Origin: an uncultured Oscillospiraceae bacterium
GTDB lineage: Bacteria > Bacillota > Clostridia > Oscillospirales > Acutalibacteraceae
Direction: 5' to 3'
DNA: 64,000 bases
Assembly (NCBI GenBank): GCA_902492045.1
Contig: CABUKB010000005.1
Coordinates: 49,303-113,302 of the forward strand
Part shown: positions 25,422-33,472 of the stretch, one piece after another
Layout of the letters: each line of letters starts with the position of its first letter
Numbering within the stretch: position 1 is the first letter of the stretch
Program-made: the position numbers and the translations under genes
Notes under the pieces: generated by a model
Database searches by the model: none
What the model was told of the DNA's origin: nothing
Seen by the model: only the letters and a program-made list of their open reading frames with translations

Positions 25422-26084
25422 CTAAGGTTTGGTGATGCGGATGTTTTTCCCCTCTTTGCGGATCCAGCCCTCCGATTCCAGGGCGTCAAGAGAGCGATAA
25501 AGACTGGAGCGGCCAATGTTGAGGCTCTGGGCCAGTTCCACCATGCTGACGGGGATGCTTACCAATCCGTCCGGCCGTTGGTGTTCGAGTAAATACCGGT
25601 ATAAGCGGTTCCCGGTCGGCCCGTTTGTAAAGCTGGCGATTTTGTGGTTTAAGAAGCGGATCCGGTCGGAGAGAAAACGGATATAGTTTTCGGCCACGGC
25701 GGGATACCGCGCGATGTAATCGGACATCCGGGCCTGGGGGATAAACAACAGCTTGGTAGCGCGCAGCGCCTCGATTTCAGTCACATAGGCGTCTGTCTCA
25801 CCGAACAAAGCGGCCGCGCCGAAGATTTGCCCGGCGCCCAGCCGGTTCATCACCACCCGGCGGCCGTCGCCGGCGCGGAAAACCTGCACTTCTCCGGACA
25901 GAATCATGGCGAGCGCCCGCCGGAAATGAACGCCGGAAAAAATCCGCGCACCTTTTGAAAAAGATTCCGGTTTCGGCAGGTCACCCAAAACGGCCTTTGA
26001 TTCTTCCGGCGACAGTCCGCGCCAGATGAAAAAATCCCCGAGTTTTAAAGCGGAACCCGGAAAATCCCCTGTGTCTTTTCTCAT
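25422..26084 (-). CDS. Crp/Fnr-family transcriptional regulator
   Basis: A 220-residue regulator. The cyclic-nucleotide-binding-like beta barrel spans about residues 20-140 (ALAMILSGEVQVFRAGDGRR, GAGQIFGAAALFGET), then a dimer helix, then a winged helix-turn-helix (VSMVELAQSLNIGRSSLYRSLDALESEGWIRKEG). The canonical cAMP phosphate-binding R-S motif is absent (GAAALFGETDAY), and no N-terminal Fe-S Cys cluster is seen, so the effector is unknown. It is first in the operon with the ABC importer, 68 bases ahead of the binding protein, and probably autoregulates it. Confidence 0.88.
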   Translation of the reverse strand: MRKDTGDFPGSALKLGDFFIWRGLSPEESKAVLGDLPKPESFSKGARIFSGVHFRRALAMILSGEVQVFRAGDGRRVVMNRLGAGQIFGAAALFGETDAYVTEIEALRATKLLFIPQARMSDYIARYPAVAENYIRFLSDRIRFLNHKIASFTNGPTGNRLYRYLLEHQRPDGLVSIPVSMVELAQSLNIGRSSLYRSLDALESEGWIRKEGKNIRITKP

Positions 26085-26098
26085 ATAGCCCCCAATTT

Positions 26099-26155
26099 TG
26101 TCTCAAATGGGACAGATCACAGCACTATTATACAGGGGCGGCAAGAAAAAAGCAA
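26099..26155 (-). promoter_or_regulatory. Promoter and candidate operator of the Crp-ABC operon
   Basis: Minus strand: TTGCTT (26155-26150), 17-base spacer, TATAAT (26132-26127). Between the -10 and the ATG lies TGTCTCAAATGGGACA (26099-26114, plus strand), an imperfect palindrome matching 6 of 8 bases per half-site, suited to binding by the encoded regulator. Confidence 0.6.
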
Positions 26156-26367
26156 GCCTATCTGGATAAAAAGATTACAGATTTGTTTTGTTTCAGGCGG
26201 ATTTCAGGATAGGAGTTTACAACCGGCTCAAAATGTGGTATTTTATGTTTGATTTCCAGTTTTACAGGGTTTACGTCTCCCGCCATCATGAAATACGCCG
26301 TTTTGGCAAACGATTCGGCCGGCATTCCGCCTTTGGACGGATTCAACCGGAGAAATGGAGCTTGCAC

Positions 26368-28059
26368 ATGAAAAGGTTTTTATCTCTGTTACTCTGTCTG
26401 GTTATGTTTATGACCGTTTCGGGTCTCGTTCTTGCAGAGGGGGAGGATCCCTCGACACCGGATGTCACCGAACCTTCCGATCCCGTCACTCCGTTTGAAT
26501 TCAGAGTGATTCAATCATCTCAAACGGAAAGCACCCTGACCGTCCAATGGAATCAGGAGGAGGCCGGCGGGGCGATGGTGACGGCTGCGCGGATCGATGA
26601 CGCCGATATGCCCGTGACGATTTCCGCGTCGAGCCCCGATACGTTTACCGTCGCGTTGGACGCCCTGAAAACGGGGATTTATGACCAGGTGCGTTTCACG
26701 CTTTTAAACGGAACGAAACAGGAGTACGTCGAACAGGATCTGCGTGTCATCAAGGGCGGCGATCTCAACCTGAAGTTCGATGACCTGAGCCGCAACGCGT
26801 CCGGCAAGGTGGTCGCCACCCTGAAGGATGAACACGGCCGCCCGGTGAGCAATTACACCGTGAAAATGCAGGTCGGCAATATCACTGAAACCCAGGTCAC
26901 GAATGCCAACGGTCAGGTGACTTCCGATACTCCGATTGAGAATACGGACGATGCCAAAAAGACGGTGCTGTGCATTGCGGAAAACACCACCGAGAGGGAG
27001 AATGGCATCACCATCCGGTATCTGGGAACCCAAAAAGGCTTCTTCGACGGCTTTACCGTGCCGCCCGGGACCGGGACGACGACCCAGACGCCTACCGATG
27101 CGCCGACAACACCTCCTTCTACAACCACGACGACCTCCAGCCCGCCGGTCATTACCACCGGGACGAAAGATCCGGCGGCGACAACGGGAATTACGACGAG
27201 CCCCACCACGGGTTCCACCTATCCGACGATCCTGGGGGCGGGAACCACCGCCAGTGCCGATGGAAAAATTGCGGTCAATCTGTCTTTTGACACAGGGATT
27301 CTGAATTTGTTTGGCCTTTCCCGCACGGATTTCGCGACCAAAGGCCGCTTGCTGCTGACCCCTGAAGCGTATCAGGGCCTGGTAGGGACCGACGGCATTT
27401 TGATGCTCAGTATCCGTTCTTCCAGTGTCGTTATCTCCGATACGCTGGTGCAGGCAGCGATCAGCGGCAATTCCGAATTTTCCGCCTATCCCACCTCACA
27501 GCGCGCGGTGGCGGCGTTCGATCTGTCGATGATTGGGCAGACGAACGGACAGTATTCGGAGCTTGGAACCATTCCAGAGTCTATTTATGAAGTGCAGCTT
27601 CCCCTTCCGAACTCCATGAAGAACAGCGAAAAGGTTGCGCTTACCATCTATGACGGCAGTACGTTGGTTCAGCCGCAGAAGGTGGAGGTCAAGGACGGTA
27701 CGGTCACGTTCCAGACGAACACGATGGGGACTTTTGTCCTGCTGGGATTTTTGGGGGATGCGGGTTCCTCCTCTCCCGTGTCGATACTGGTGATCGTTCT
27801 GCTGATCGTCGGTATCCTGCTCCTGGTCGGCGCCGGCCTGTTGCTCTACTTCTTCGTTATCCGCAAACCAAGGGATGAGGAGGAGTTCGAGGATCTGCCG
27901 GAGGAAGAGGACGCGGAGGAAGAACCGTCTGAGGAGTATGTCCGGTTGGATGACATCTTGCAGGATTACGATCCGAATTCCCGGGATATCTACAGTGGAC
28001 GGGAAGATATCTCCCGCCGGAACCCGCCTAAGCCGTATGACCAGGATAAGGATCGCTGA
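26368..28059 (+). CDS. Large surface protein, signal peptide, Thr-rich stalk, membrane anchor
   Basis: A 563-residue protein with a signal peptide (1-23) and a beta-rich domain to about 230. Its GKVVATLKDEHGRPVSNYTV stretch resembles bacterial Ig-like repeats. A Thr/Pro-rich stalk (about 231-291) and a second domain follow, then a membrane helix (about 467-501) and an acidic cytoplasmic tail (EEEFEDLPEEEDAEEE). No LPxTG motif. It is probably displayed on the cell surface. The ATG at 26368 puts the signal peptide at the N-terminus, with a weak GGAG upstream. The 26085-26367 gap otherwise holds only the divergent Crp promoter. Function unknown. Confidence 0.75.
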   Translation: MKRFLSLLLCLVMFMTVSGLVLAEGEDPSTPDVTEPSDPVTPFEFRVIQSSQTESTLTVQWNQEEAGGAMVTAARIDDADMPVTISASSPDTFTVALDALKTGIYDQVRFTLLNGTKQEYVEQDLRVIKGGDLNLKFDDLSRNASGKVVATLKDEHGRPVSNYTVKMQVGNITETQVTNANGQVTSDTPIENTDDAKKTVLCIAENTTERENGITIRYLGTQKGFFDGFTVPPGTGTTTQTPTDAPTTPPSTTTTTSSPPVITTGTKDPAATTGITTSPTTGSTYPTILGAGTTASADGKIAVNLSFDTGILNLFGLSRTDFATKGRLLLTPEAYQGLVGTDGILMLSIRSSSVVISDTLVQAAISGNSEFSAYPTSQRAVAAFDLSMIGQTNGQYSELGTIPESIYEVQLPLPNSMKNSEKVALTIYDGSTLVQPQKVEVKDGTVTFQTNTMGTFVLLGFLGDAGSSSPVSILVIVLLIVGILLLVGAGLLLYFFVIRKPRDEEEFEDLPEEEDAEEEPSEEYVRLDDILQDYDPNSRDIYSGREDISRRNPPKPYDQDKDR

Positions 28060-28084
28060 TTTGCCGGCTTTCGCAAATTGGGTA

Positions 28085-28113
28085 TTGACAGATAACAAAC
28101 GGTATGATATACT
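28085..28113 (+). promoter_or_regulatory. Sigma-A promoter of tRNA-fMet
   Basis: TTGACA (28085-28090), 17-base spacer, TATACT (28108-28113), 30 bases before the tRNA. Confidence 0.9.
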
Positions 28114-28142
28114 GTATAAGTTCCTTTTAGGAAGTTATACAG

Positions 28143-28219
<77 letters not shown>

Positions 28220-28223
28220 AGTA

Positions 28224-28256
28224 ATGTGACCGATTTTATGATCGGTCACATTTTTC
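28224..28256 (+). terminator. Rho-independent terminator of the tRNA gene
   Basis: ATGTGACCGAT (28224-28234) pairs with ATCGGTCACAT (28241-28251), followed by TTTTC. Confidence 0.85.
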
Positions 28257-28283
28257 TTAGTATTCTAAAGAAGGTTTGAACTA

Positions 28284-29162
28284 ATGATCACCTCAAGAGC
28301 ATATCAATATTTGGTTGACCATACGGCAATCTATCATTTTATGATCGAGATTTATGAGCGCGATTGGAGAAATGGAGTTCCAGCTCCTTTTTTGGAATAT
28401 GCCCTTTGTACTACCTGGATGGATAAGCGCTATTTGCACCGCAATCGGATTTGGTTTGACGATGAAAAGATCATTGCTTTTGTTTTTACCGAAAACGATC
28501 CTTCACAGATCTTTTTCAGCTTGCGTCCGGGCTATGAATATCTGGCAGGTGAAATGATACAGCATGCTGAAAAAAACATGCTACATAAAAAAGGAAAGCA
28601 GAGCTTTGTTTTATTTCAAGGGCAAAATACTTTGATAAATCTTGTACGTAACAATGGATATCACAAAATTTATGAACATACCGATATGATTTATGATTTT
28701 GAAAAGAATGTTCCGTTAGATTATCCCTTGCCTTCGGGATTTCATTTTGTGGATAACAACAAATTTTCTTTAGAAAAACAGTTGATATGCTTGTGGAAAG
28801 GGTTTGATCATGAGGAAAAGGAAGGTACATGGACTAACGATCATATAGATGACGGATACATTTTGTTGACTGCTCCGCATTGCACTCCCCAATACCCTGT
28901 AATTATTGAAAATGATTTGTCAGGTGAATATGTATGCTATGCTGGAATGTGGTGGACACCCCAAAATCATTTGGCATATATGGAACCTCTGGCTACAGTT
29001 CCTGAATATCGACATAAAGGGTTGGCTTCTGCTGCTTTGTCAGAATTATATCGCAGAATGAAGCCGTTAGGCGCAACACATATGACAGGGGGAGCGAATC
29101 CATTTTACGCTAAAATTGGATATCAGCCTATGATTGTATGGACAGAATGGGAAAAAGAGTAA
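28284..29162 (+). CDS. GNAT-family N-acetyltransferase (AT-rich, probably acquired)
   Basis: A 292-residue protein whose C-terminal half is a GNAT domain. The acetyl-CoA motif A reads PLATVPEYRHKGLASAALSEL near residues 240-260, and the last strand is ANPFYAKIGYQPMIVW. The N-terminal half (MITSRAYQYLVDHTAIYHFM) is probably a second, degenerate GNAT-like domain. The codon and base composition is far more AT-rich than flanking genes, and it lies directly downstream of tRNA-fMet. Substrate unknown. Confidence 0.82.
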   Translation: MITSRAYQYLVDHTAIYHFMIEIYERDWRNGVPAPFLEYALCTTWMDKRYLHRNRIWFDDEKIIAFVFTENDPSQIFFSLRPGYEYLAGEMIQHAEKNMLHKKGKQSFVLFQGQNTLINLVRNNGYHKIYEHTDMIYDFEKNVPLDYPLPSGFHFVDNNKFSLEKQLICLWKGFDHEEKEGTWTNDHIDDGYILLTAPHCTPQYPVIIENDLSGEYVCYAGMWWTPQNHLAYMEPLATVPEYRHKGLASAALSELYRRMKPLGATHMTGGANPFYAKIGYQPMIVWTEWEKE

Positions 29163-29214
29163 ATGTGCGTTTGTGCCACATTGATACTGCCAGTAAAAAC
29201 GGTCAACTATGACA

Positions 29215-29254
29215 AAAGCAGAAAGAGCCGCATGTGCGGCTCTTTCTGCTTTTT
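29215..29254. terminator. 19-bp perfect hairpin, bidirectional terminator
   Basis: The arm 29215-29233 pairs base for base with 29236-29254 (core AGAAAGAGCCGCA), loop TG. A-runs precede it and T-runs follow, so it can terminate in either direction. It closes the GNAT gene. Confidence 0.85.
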
Positions 29255-29348
29255 GTATGAGAGTGAATTGGCGTGAACCCAAAGGCACGCGTGCGTGTCG
29301 GGTAACACATCCGAGCGCCGCCAGTGGCGGAAACAGCGAGAATTTGTT

Positions 29349-29435
29349 GGTGCGGCGGTCGAAACGGCGTGCCAACAGTTGCTAAAGCCGTTTTGGGCAC
29401 CGCAAGAGGGTCTGTTCGAGTCCTCTGCCCCTGCC
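29349..29435 (+). pseudogene. Decayed tRNA-Ser-like remnant or attachment-site scar
   Basis: The stretch GCGGTCGAAACGGCG resembles a tRNA-Ser D-arm. TTGCTAA could be a GCT anticodon loop, and TTCGAGTCCTCT is a T-arm 3' half. The 3' end is GCCCCTGCCA, with G73 and an encoded CCA. Nested arms GGTGC/GCACC, AAACGGC/GCCGTTT and AGAGG/CCTCT are visible, but the 5' acceptor strand is missing and the T-arm holds about 4 extra bases. It is not a working tRNA as read. It could be a scar of tRNA-targeted integration. The rest of the 29163-29532 gap shows only a terminator and the palindrome AAACCGTAACGGTTT at 29461-29475. Confidence 0.35.
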
Positions 29436-29532
29436 ATAATAAAAATACCTATTGATGGACAAACCGTAACGGTTTGGATTAATTATCTATCTTGCGACAA
29501 ACTTCATTATCTTCCGATTAGAAGATAGAAAA

Positions 29533-30377
29533 ATGACTGAGAGCGTTTCTGCTCAGATCGTAATAGAGATTGCTGACAGATTTGAGGCACTACTGCATAG
29601 TCAAGAGCCTTCCGTAAGCCATCTCGGTTTTTACGGACATGATTTTGGCATGGATAGATTGGGATTCCTTTTAATTCCGTATGTTTTGAGATGTAAGATA
29701 GGAACGCTTAAAAGTTCACGCTTAAAATATGACAATGGATTATTTCCTCCGCGCAAGGACGGCGGATATGGATGGTTCATTGTGGAAGAAACAGTGGATG
29801 AAAATGAAAACTGCGCAGAGTATAACACCGGTTGCAACGTTGCCGGGAATGACAACGGAAGTGAAAACGCAGTTTTGTCACATATCTACTATTACTGGAT
29901 TGCTAAGTATTTCAATCATAACATTTATCATAATGGCGGAACGCAATGGCTGTGTGCTAAGGGAATTCCTCAGTCCAGTAAAGAAGGTATGGTAGAGAAA
30001 AGTATTTTAACAAATGAAGATGCTGCACGCTCATTCAAAATAACCTTGTTATAAAATCAGGTGATAAATATAAACTGAATTTTGCTTGTTTTACTCAGGA
30101 ACAGTTTGCAGAATTTATCGCTTTATTCGATATAAGCGACGAACATCTGGATGATTTACTTTCGGAATGGATTGTTGACGTTCATAAAAGCTTTGAAAAA
30201 TTTGTACCGGCACGTCTTAATGCTCAGATTAACCAATGGGTTTCCGGATATCTCTTTCAGGTTATCGGATATGTAACCGATGAGTTAATCCGCCGTGGCG
30301 TATTGCATATGCCTGATTTAGATGAGCCATTGACAGACGGTGTGTTTTATGTGGAGGGAAAATATATTGATCCGTGA
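29533..30377 (+). pseudogene. Frameshifted AT-rich gene of unknown function
   Basis: The frame opening at ATG 29533 runs to TAA at 30052-30054 (173 residues: LGFYGHDFGMDRLGFLLIP, GGYGWFIVEETVDENE, CGEY-like CAEYNTGC, YYYWIAKYFNHNIYHNGGTQ). In the next frame, coding resumes without a start from about 30030 and ends at TGA 30375-30377 (KLNFACFTQEQFAEFIALFD, FVPARLNAQINQWVSGYLFQ, PLTDGVFYVEGKYIDP). Both parts have protein-like composition and join smoothly if one base is lost or gained near 30027-30033 (after NEDAAR). I recall whole proteins of this kind annotated as sigma-70-like or HTH proteins in Clostridia, but see no clear HTH. The N-terminus may also be truncated. Confidence 0.6.
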
Positions 30378-30582
30378 TGGAAATACCTGTTAATTCTATT
30401 AGGAACCAAGAATATTTATAATTTGACTTGCGCTCCAATAGGCGGACAAGGGACCGGGCAAAAGGATTTCCTTTGCCCGGCCCCTCGATAGTTGGCGATC
30501 ACCTGTTAATGACCGCCAACCCGCTTGGCCCCGTGCCAACGTATATATTGGTGAGACGGTATCGTTCAGTGGCATTACCGAA

Positions 30583-31407
30583 TTAAACCGCTTTTGAGCG
30601 GCGTGTCAGGAAGACGGCGCTCAACGCGCAGACCGCTAGCGCGAAGGGCATCCAGATCCGGGAAACCCGTCCCGTCGAAGGGGAAGAAGGCTCGGAAGAG
30701 GCGGGAGGGTTTTGGGGCAGGAAGATGCCGTCCGTAAAGATGTCCCGGTCCACGGCGCCGTCCACGCCCGGTACGCTGTCGGACGCATCGTACTGCCAGC
30801 CGGCCCAGGCGCTCCAAGTGTCGATGTCGGAAGGCTTCTCCACACCGTATTCCGCGATCCAGAGGGGATAGGCGGTAATGGATCCGCTGTAGACATGGCC
30901 GGCATTATAGGCATTGGTGTAGACACACAAAGCCAATCCGGAGAGTTCCTCCGCTTTTTCCAAAAACGCCAGAGCCAGTTCGTTCACTGCGGCATGATCC
31001 AGGCCGTCCATGACGAATTCCATAGCCGGACGGCAGTCGGCCTCTTTATCCCGGACCAGCGAAGCGAAATGGGCCGCCTGGTTTTCGGCTTCCGTCTGAT
31101 TTGTCGCGTCCACATAATAGTAAAACCCGATGTTCAAACCGGCAGCTTTGGCCTGCGTGTAATAGCGCTCAAAATCGGGGTCGGTATAATCACCGCCGCC
31201 CCCTGCCCGGATATAGACGATGCTGTATCCGGCCTCTTGAACTTGGGAGAAGTCGATGCTGCCGCCCTGCCAGCGGCTGATGTCGATGCCGTTATACTGG
31301 GGTCCTTCGACCGGCGGAAGCGCAAAGGCGGATATGGCTGTGACCGCCAAAAGAACGGCGCACAGCAGAATACCGCAGACGTGCTTTCCGAATTTTCGTA
31401 TTGTCAA
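30583..31407 (-). CDS. GH25-fold (lysozyme-like) membrane-anchored protein lacking the catalytic Glu
   Basis: A 274-residue protein: signal segment (1-30), GH25 barrel from YNGIDISRWQGGSIDF, then a C-terminal membrane helix (IWMPFALAVCALSAVFL) and basic tail. The start is a TTG at 31407, supported by AAAGGAGG at the right distance; no ATG has such a site. The family catalytic strand, normally ending Asp-x-Glu, reads RPAMEFVMD here (E130-F-V132), so the acid/base Glu is Val. The nearby H in the usual GxYHY strand is also Tyr (GFYYYVDAT). It may bind peptidoglycan without cutting it. The 30378-30582 gap holds only an imperfect hairpin at 30454-30480. Confidence 0.8.
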   Translation of the reverse strand: MTIRKFGKHVCGILLCAVLLAVTAISAFALPPVEGPQYNGIDISRWQGGSIDFSQVQEAGYSIVYIRAGGGGDYTDPDFERYYTQAKAAGLNIGFYYYVDATNQTEAENQAAHFASLVRDKEADCRPAMEFVMDGLDHAAVNELALAFLEKAEELSGLALCVYTNAYNAGHVYSGSITAYPLWIAEYGVEKPSDIDTWSAWAGWQYDASDSVPGVDGAVDRDIFTDGIFLPQNPPASSEPSSPSTGRVSRIWMPFALAVCALSAVFLTRRSKAV

Positions 31408-31508
31408 GTGAATGGCCTCCTTTGATCTAGGTGAGTGAGCCTTGCCCATGATCCTGCATATCCAGTCTATGCGAAAAGCGGGATTTAAGTGAAAGCCGTC
31501 CACAAGAG

Positions 31509-31522
31509 AGAACAAATGTTTG
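31509..31522. promoter_or_regulatory. Candidate LexA (SOS) box upstream of recA
   Basis: AGAACAAATGTTTG resembles the Gram-positive LexA site CGAACATATGTTCG at 11 of 14 positions, keeping the GAAC-N4-GTT(C/T) core. It lies about 19 bases upstream of the recA -35. Confidence 0.5.
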
Positions 31523-31540
31523 AAAATGACGGAAATCCTC

Positions 31541-31569
31541 TTGCTTTTCACCGCCGCATCGTCTATAAT
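31541..31569 (+). promoter_or_regulatory. Sigma-A promoter of recA
   Basis: TTGCTT (31541-31546), 17-base spacer, TATAAT (31564-31569), about 64 bases before the recA ATG. Confidence 0.85.
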
Positions 31570-31632
31570 CAAAAGAGTGAACCGACGGGCCGGCGGGCAT
31601 ACCGGCAGATGTGGAAAGTGAGGGCGCGTTTT

Positions 31633-32784
31633 ATGGCGGAAGATAAAAAAAGAGCGTCGGACAAGGCGAAAGATCTCCAGATGGAGAACAAACATAAGGC
31701 GCTGGAGGCGGCGCTGGCCCAGATTGAGAAGAACTACGGCAAAGGCGCGGTGATGCGGCTGGGTGAAAATGTGGGTATGAACGTGGACTGTATTCCCACC
31801 GGATCCATGACTCTGGACGCCGCCCTTGGCATCGGCGGCCTGCCCCGCGGCCGGATCGTGGAAATCTATGGCCCGGAGGCTTCGGGAAAAACGACGCTTG
31901 CCCTTCATGCGGTGGCTGAGGCGCAGAAGATGGGGGGAGAGGCCGCGTTCATTGATGTCGAACATGCACTTGACCCGGTATACGCTCAAGCGCTCGGCGT
32001 GGATGTGGACTCTCTGCTGGTGTCCCAGCCCGATACCGGCGAACAGGCGCTCGAGATCGCGGAAGCCCTCATCCGCTCGGGAGCGATTGATATTGTCGTG
32101 GTGGACTCGGTTGCGGCCTTGGTGCCACGGGCGGAGATTGAGGGGGAGATGGGGGACAGCCATGTCGGCCTGCAGGCCCGGCTGATGTCCCAGGCGATGC
32201 GCAAGCTGGCCGGCGCGGTCGGAAAAACCAACTGCATCGCCGTGTTTATCAATCAGTTACGCCTGAAAGTGGGGGTGGTCTACGGCAACCCTGAGGTCAC
32301 AGCCGGAGGCAATGCCCTGAAATATTACGCGTCGGTTCGTTTGGATGTCCGCCGGACCGAAACGCTCAAAAACGCCGGGGAGGCCATCGGCTCCCACACC
32401 CGGGTTCGGGTGGTCAAAAACAAGGTCGCCCCTCCTTTTAAGGAGGCGGAATTCGATGTGATATACGGACAGGGGATCTCTCGCGAAGGGGAGCTGATCG
32501 ACCTGGCGGTCCGCTTCGGGATTATTCAGAAGTCCGGTTCCTGGTTTTCCTATAAAGAGGAACGGCTATGCCAGGGCCGGGATAAACTGAAAGACTATCT
32601 GCGGGAACACCGGGAACTGGCCGCCGAGATCGAGGCGCTGGTGCGGCAGGAGTTTCAGAAACAGACCGCTGCGGCGCGCGCGCCCCGGGAAGAGCGCGCC
32701 CCGATGGAAATCCCGCTGGAAGCGGCCGCCCAATACACCTCCTCGGGCGCCAAAAGCAAAATCGACATTGTGGTGGATGAGTAA
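31633..32784 (+). CDS. recA: Recombinase RecA
   Basis: A 383-residue ATP-dependent strand-exchange protein, central to homologous recombination and SOS induction. Walker A is GPEASGKTT, Walker B is in [17 protein letters not shown], the MAW/loop L1 region is [21 protein letters not shown], and L2 is [20 protein letters not shown]. Loop L1 and L2 differ slightly from E. coli ([10 protein letters not shown] for REKIGVMFGN). The ATG at 31633 has GAGGG upstream and adds 16 residues before the usual MENKHKAL start, which is also possible (31681). recX follows after 5 bases. Confidence 0.97.
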   Translation: MAEDKKRASDKAKDLQMENKHKALEAALAQIEKNYGKGAVMRLGENVGMNVDCIPTGSMTLDAALGIGGLPRGRIVEIYGPEASGKTTLALHAVAEAQKMGGEAAFIDVEHALDPVYAQALGVDVDSLLVSQPDTGEQALEIAEALIRSGAIDIVVVDSVAALVPRAEIEGEMGDSHVGLQARLMSQAMRKLAGAVGKTNCIAVFINQLRLKVGVVYGNPEVTAGGNALKYYASVRLDVRRTETLKNAGEAIGSHTRVRVVKNKVAPPFKEAEFDVIYGQGISREGELIDLAVRFGIIQKSGSWFSYKEERLCQGRDKLKDYLREHRELAAEIEALVRQEFQKQTAAARAPREERAPMEIPLEAAAQYTSSGAKSKIDIVVDE

Positions 32785-32789
32785 ACGGC

Positions 32790-33431
32790 ATGATACGGAT
32801 CATCGGGGCAGAAAAGGAGCGCGGGCATCAAATCCGCCTTAACCTGGACGGTGCGGAGAATATCCTCATCGACCAGCGGATATGGGAGGAGTCGTCCTAC
32901 GAGGCCGGCTCCTCTCTTTCAGAGGAACAACTGGAGGATTTGGCTGCGCGTTCCCGGCGGCGGCGGGCGACCGAAAAAGCGATATTTCTTCTTTCCAGAC
33001 GGGATTATTCCAAGAGGGAACTGGCCGGCCGGCTGTCCCGTGAAAGGGGACGCCACCGTCCGGAATGGGAGGAGGCGGCCGGGGAGACGGCCGACCGGAT
33101 GGAGGAACTGGGACTCGTCAACGACGAGACGTATGCGGCGAGACTGGCGGAAGAGTATCGCTTCCGGCGGTTTTATCCCCGCCGGCGGGCGGTACAAGAG
33201 CTGTGCGGCAGGGGGATATCCCGGGAGCTGGCGGAACAGGTGATTGAAGAGACGGGAACAGAAGATGCCGATCTGGCCCTTGCATTGCTACATAAAAAAT
33301 ACTATAATAAACTTCATGATGCCGACGGGCGGCGCCGAACCGCCGTGGCTCTGGCGCGGCAGGGATTTTCGTACGAGGATATCCGCCGGGCGTTCGCACA
33401 GGCGGAAGCGGGTCTCCCGGAAGAAGAATGA
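32790..33431 (+). CDS. recX: Regulatory protein RecX
   Basis: A 213-residue helical protein that modulates RecA filaments. The family pattern of three three-helix repeats is seen: ATEKAIFLLSRRDYSKRELAGRL, ADRMEELGLVNDETYAARLAEEYRF and ALLHKKYYNKL...RRRTAVALARQGFSYEDIRRA. The ATG is 5 bases after recA with no strong ribosome site, which implies coupling. Its stop overlaps a possible ATG of rimO. Confidence 0.92.
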   Translation: MIRIIGAEKERGHQIRLNLDGAENILIDQRIWEESSYEAGSSLSEEQLEDLAARSRRRRATEKAIFLLSRRDYSKRELAGRLSRERGRHRPEWEEAAGETADRMEELGLVNDETYAARLAEEYRFRRFYPRRRAVQELCGRGISRELAEQVIEETGTEDADLALALLHKKYYNKLHDADGRRRTAVALARQGFSYEDIRRAFAQAEAGLPEEE

Positions 33432-33472
33432 CGGAACCCGGCTTGCCGCCGGAGAGAAAGGCGGACAGACGC

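Noticed and set aside
29295..29528. 77-residue plus-strand frame
   Set aside because: It spans the tRNA-like remnant and lacks a ribosome site. The end (VWINYLSCDKLHYLPIRR) looks somewhat protein-like and could be a gene scrap, but not enough to call.
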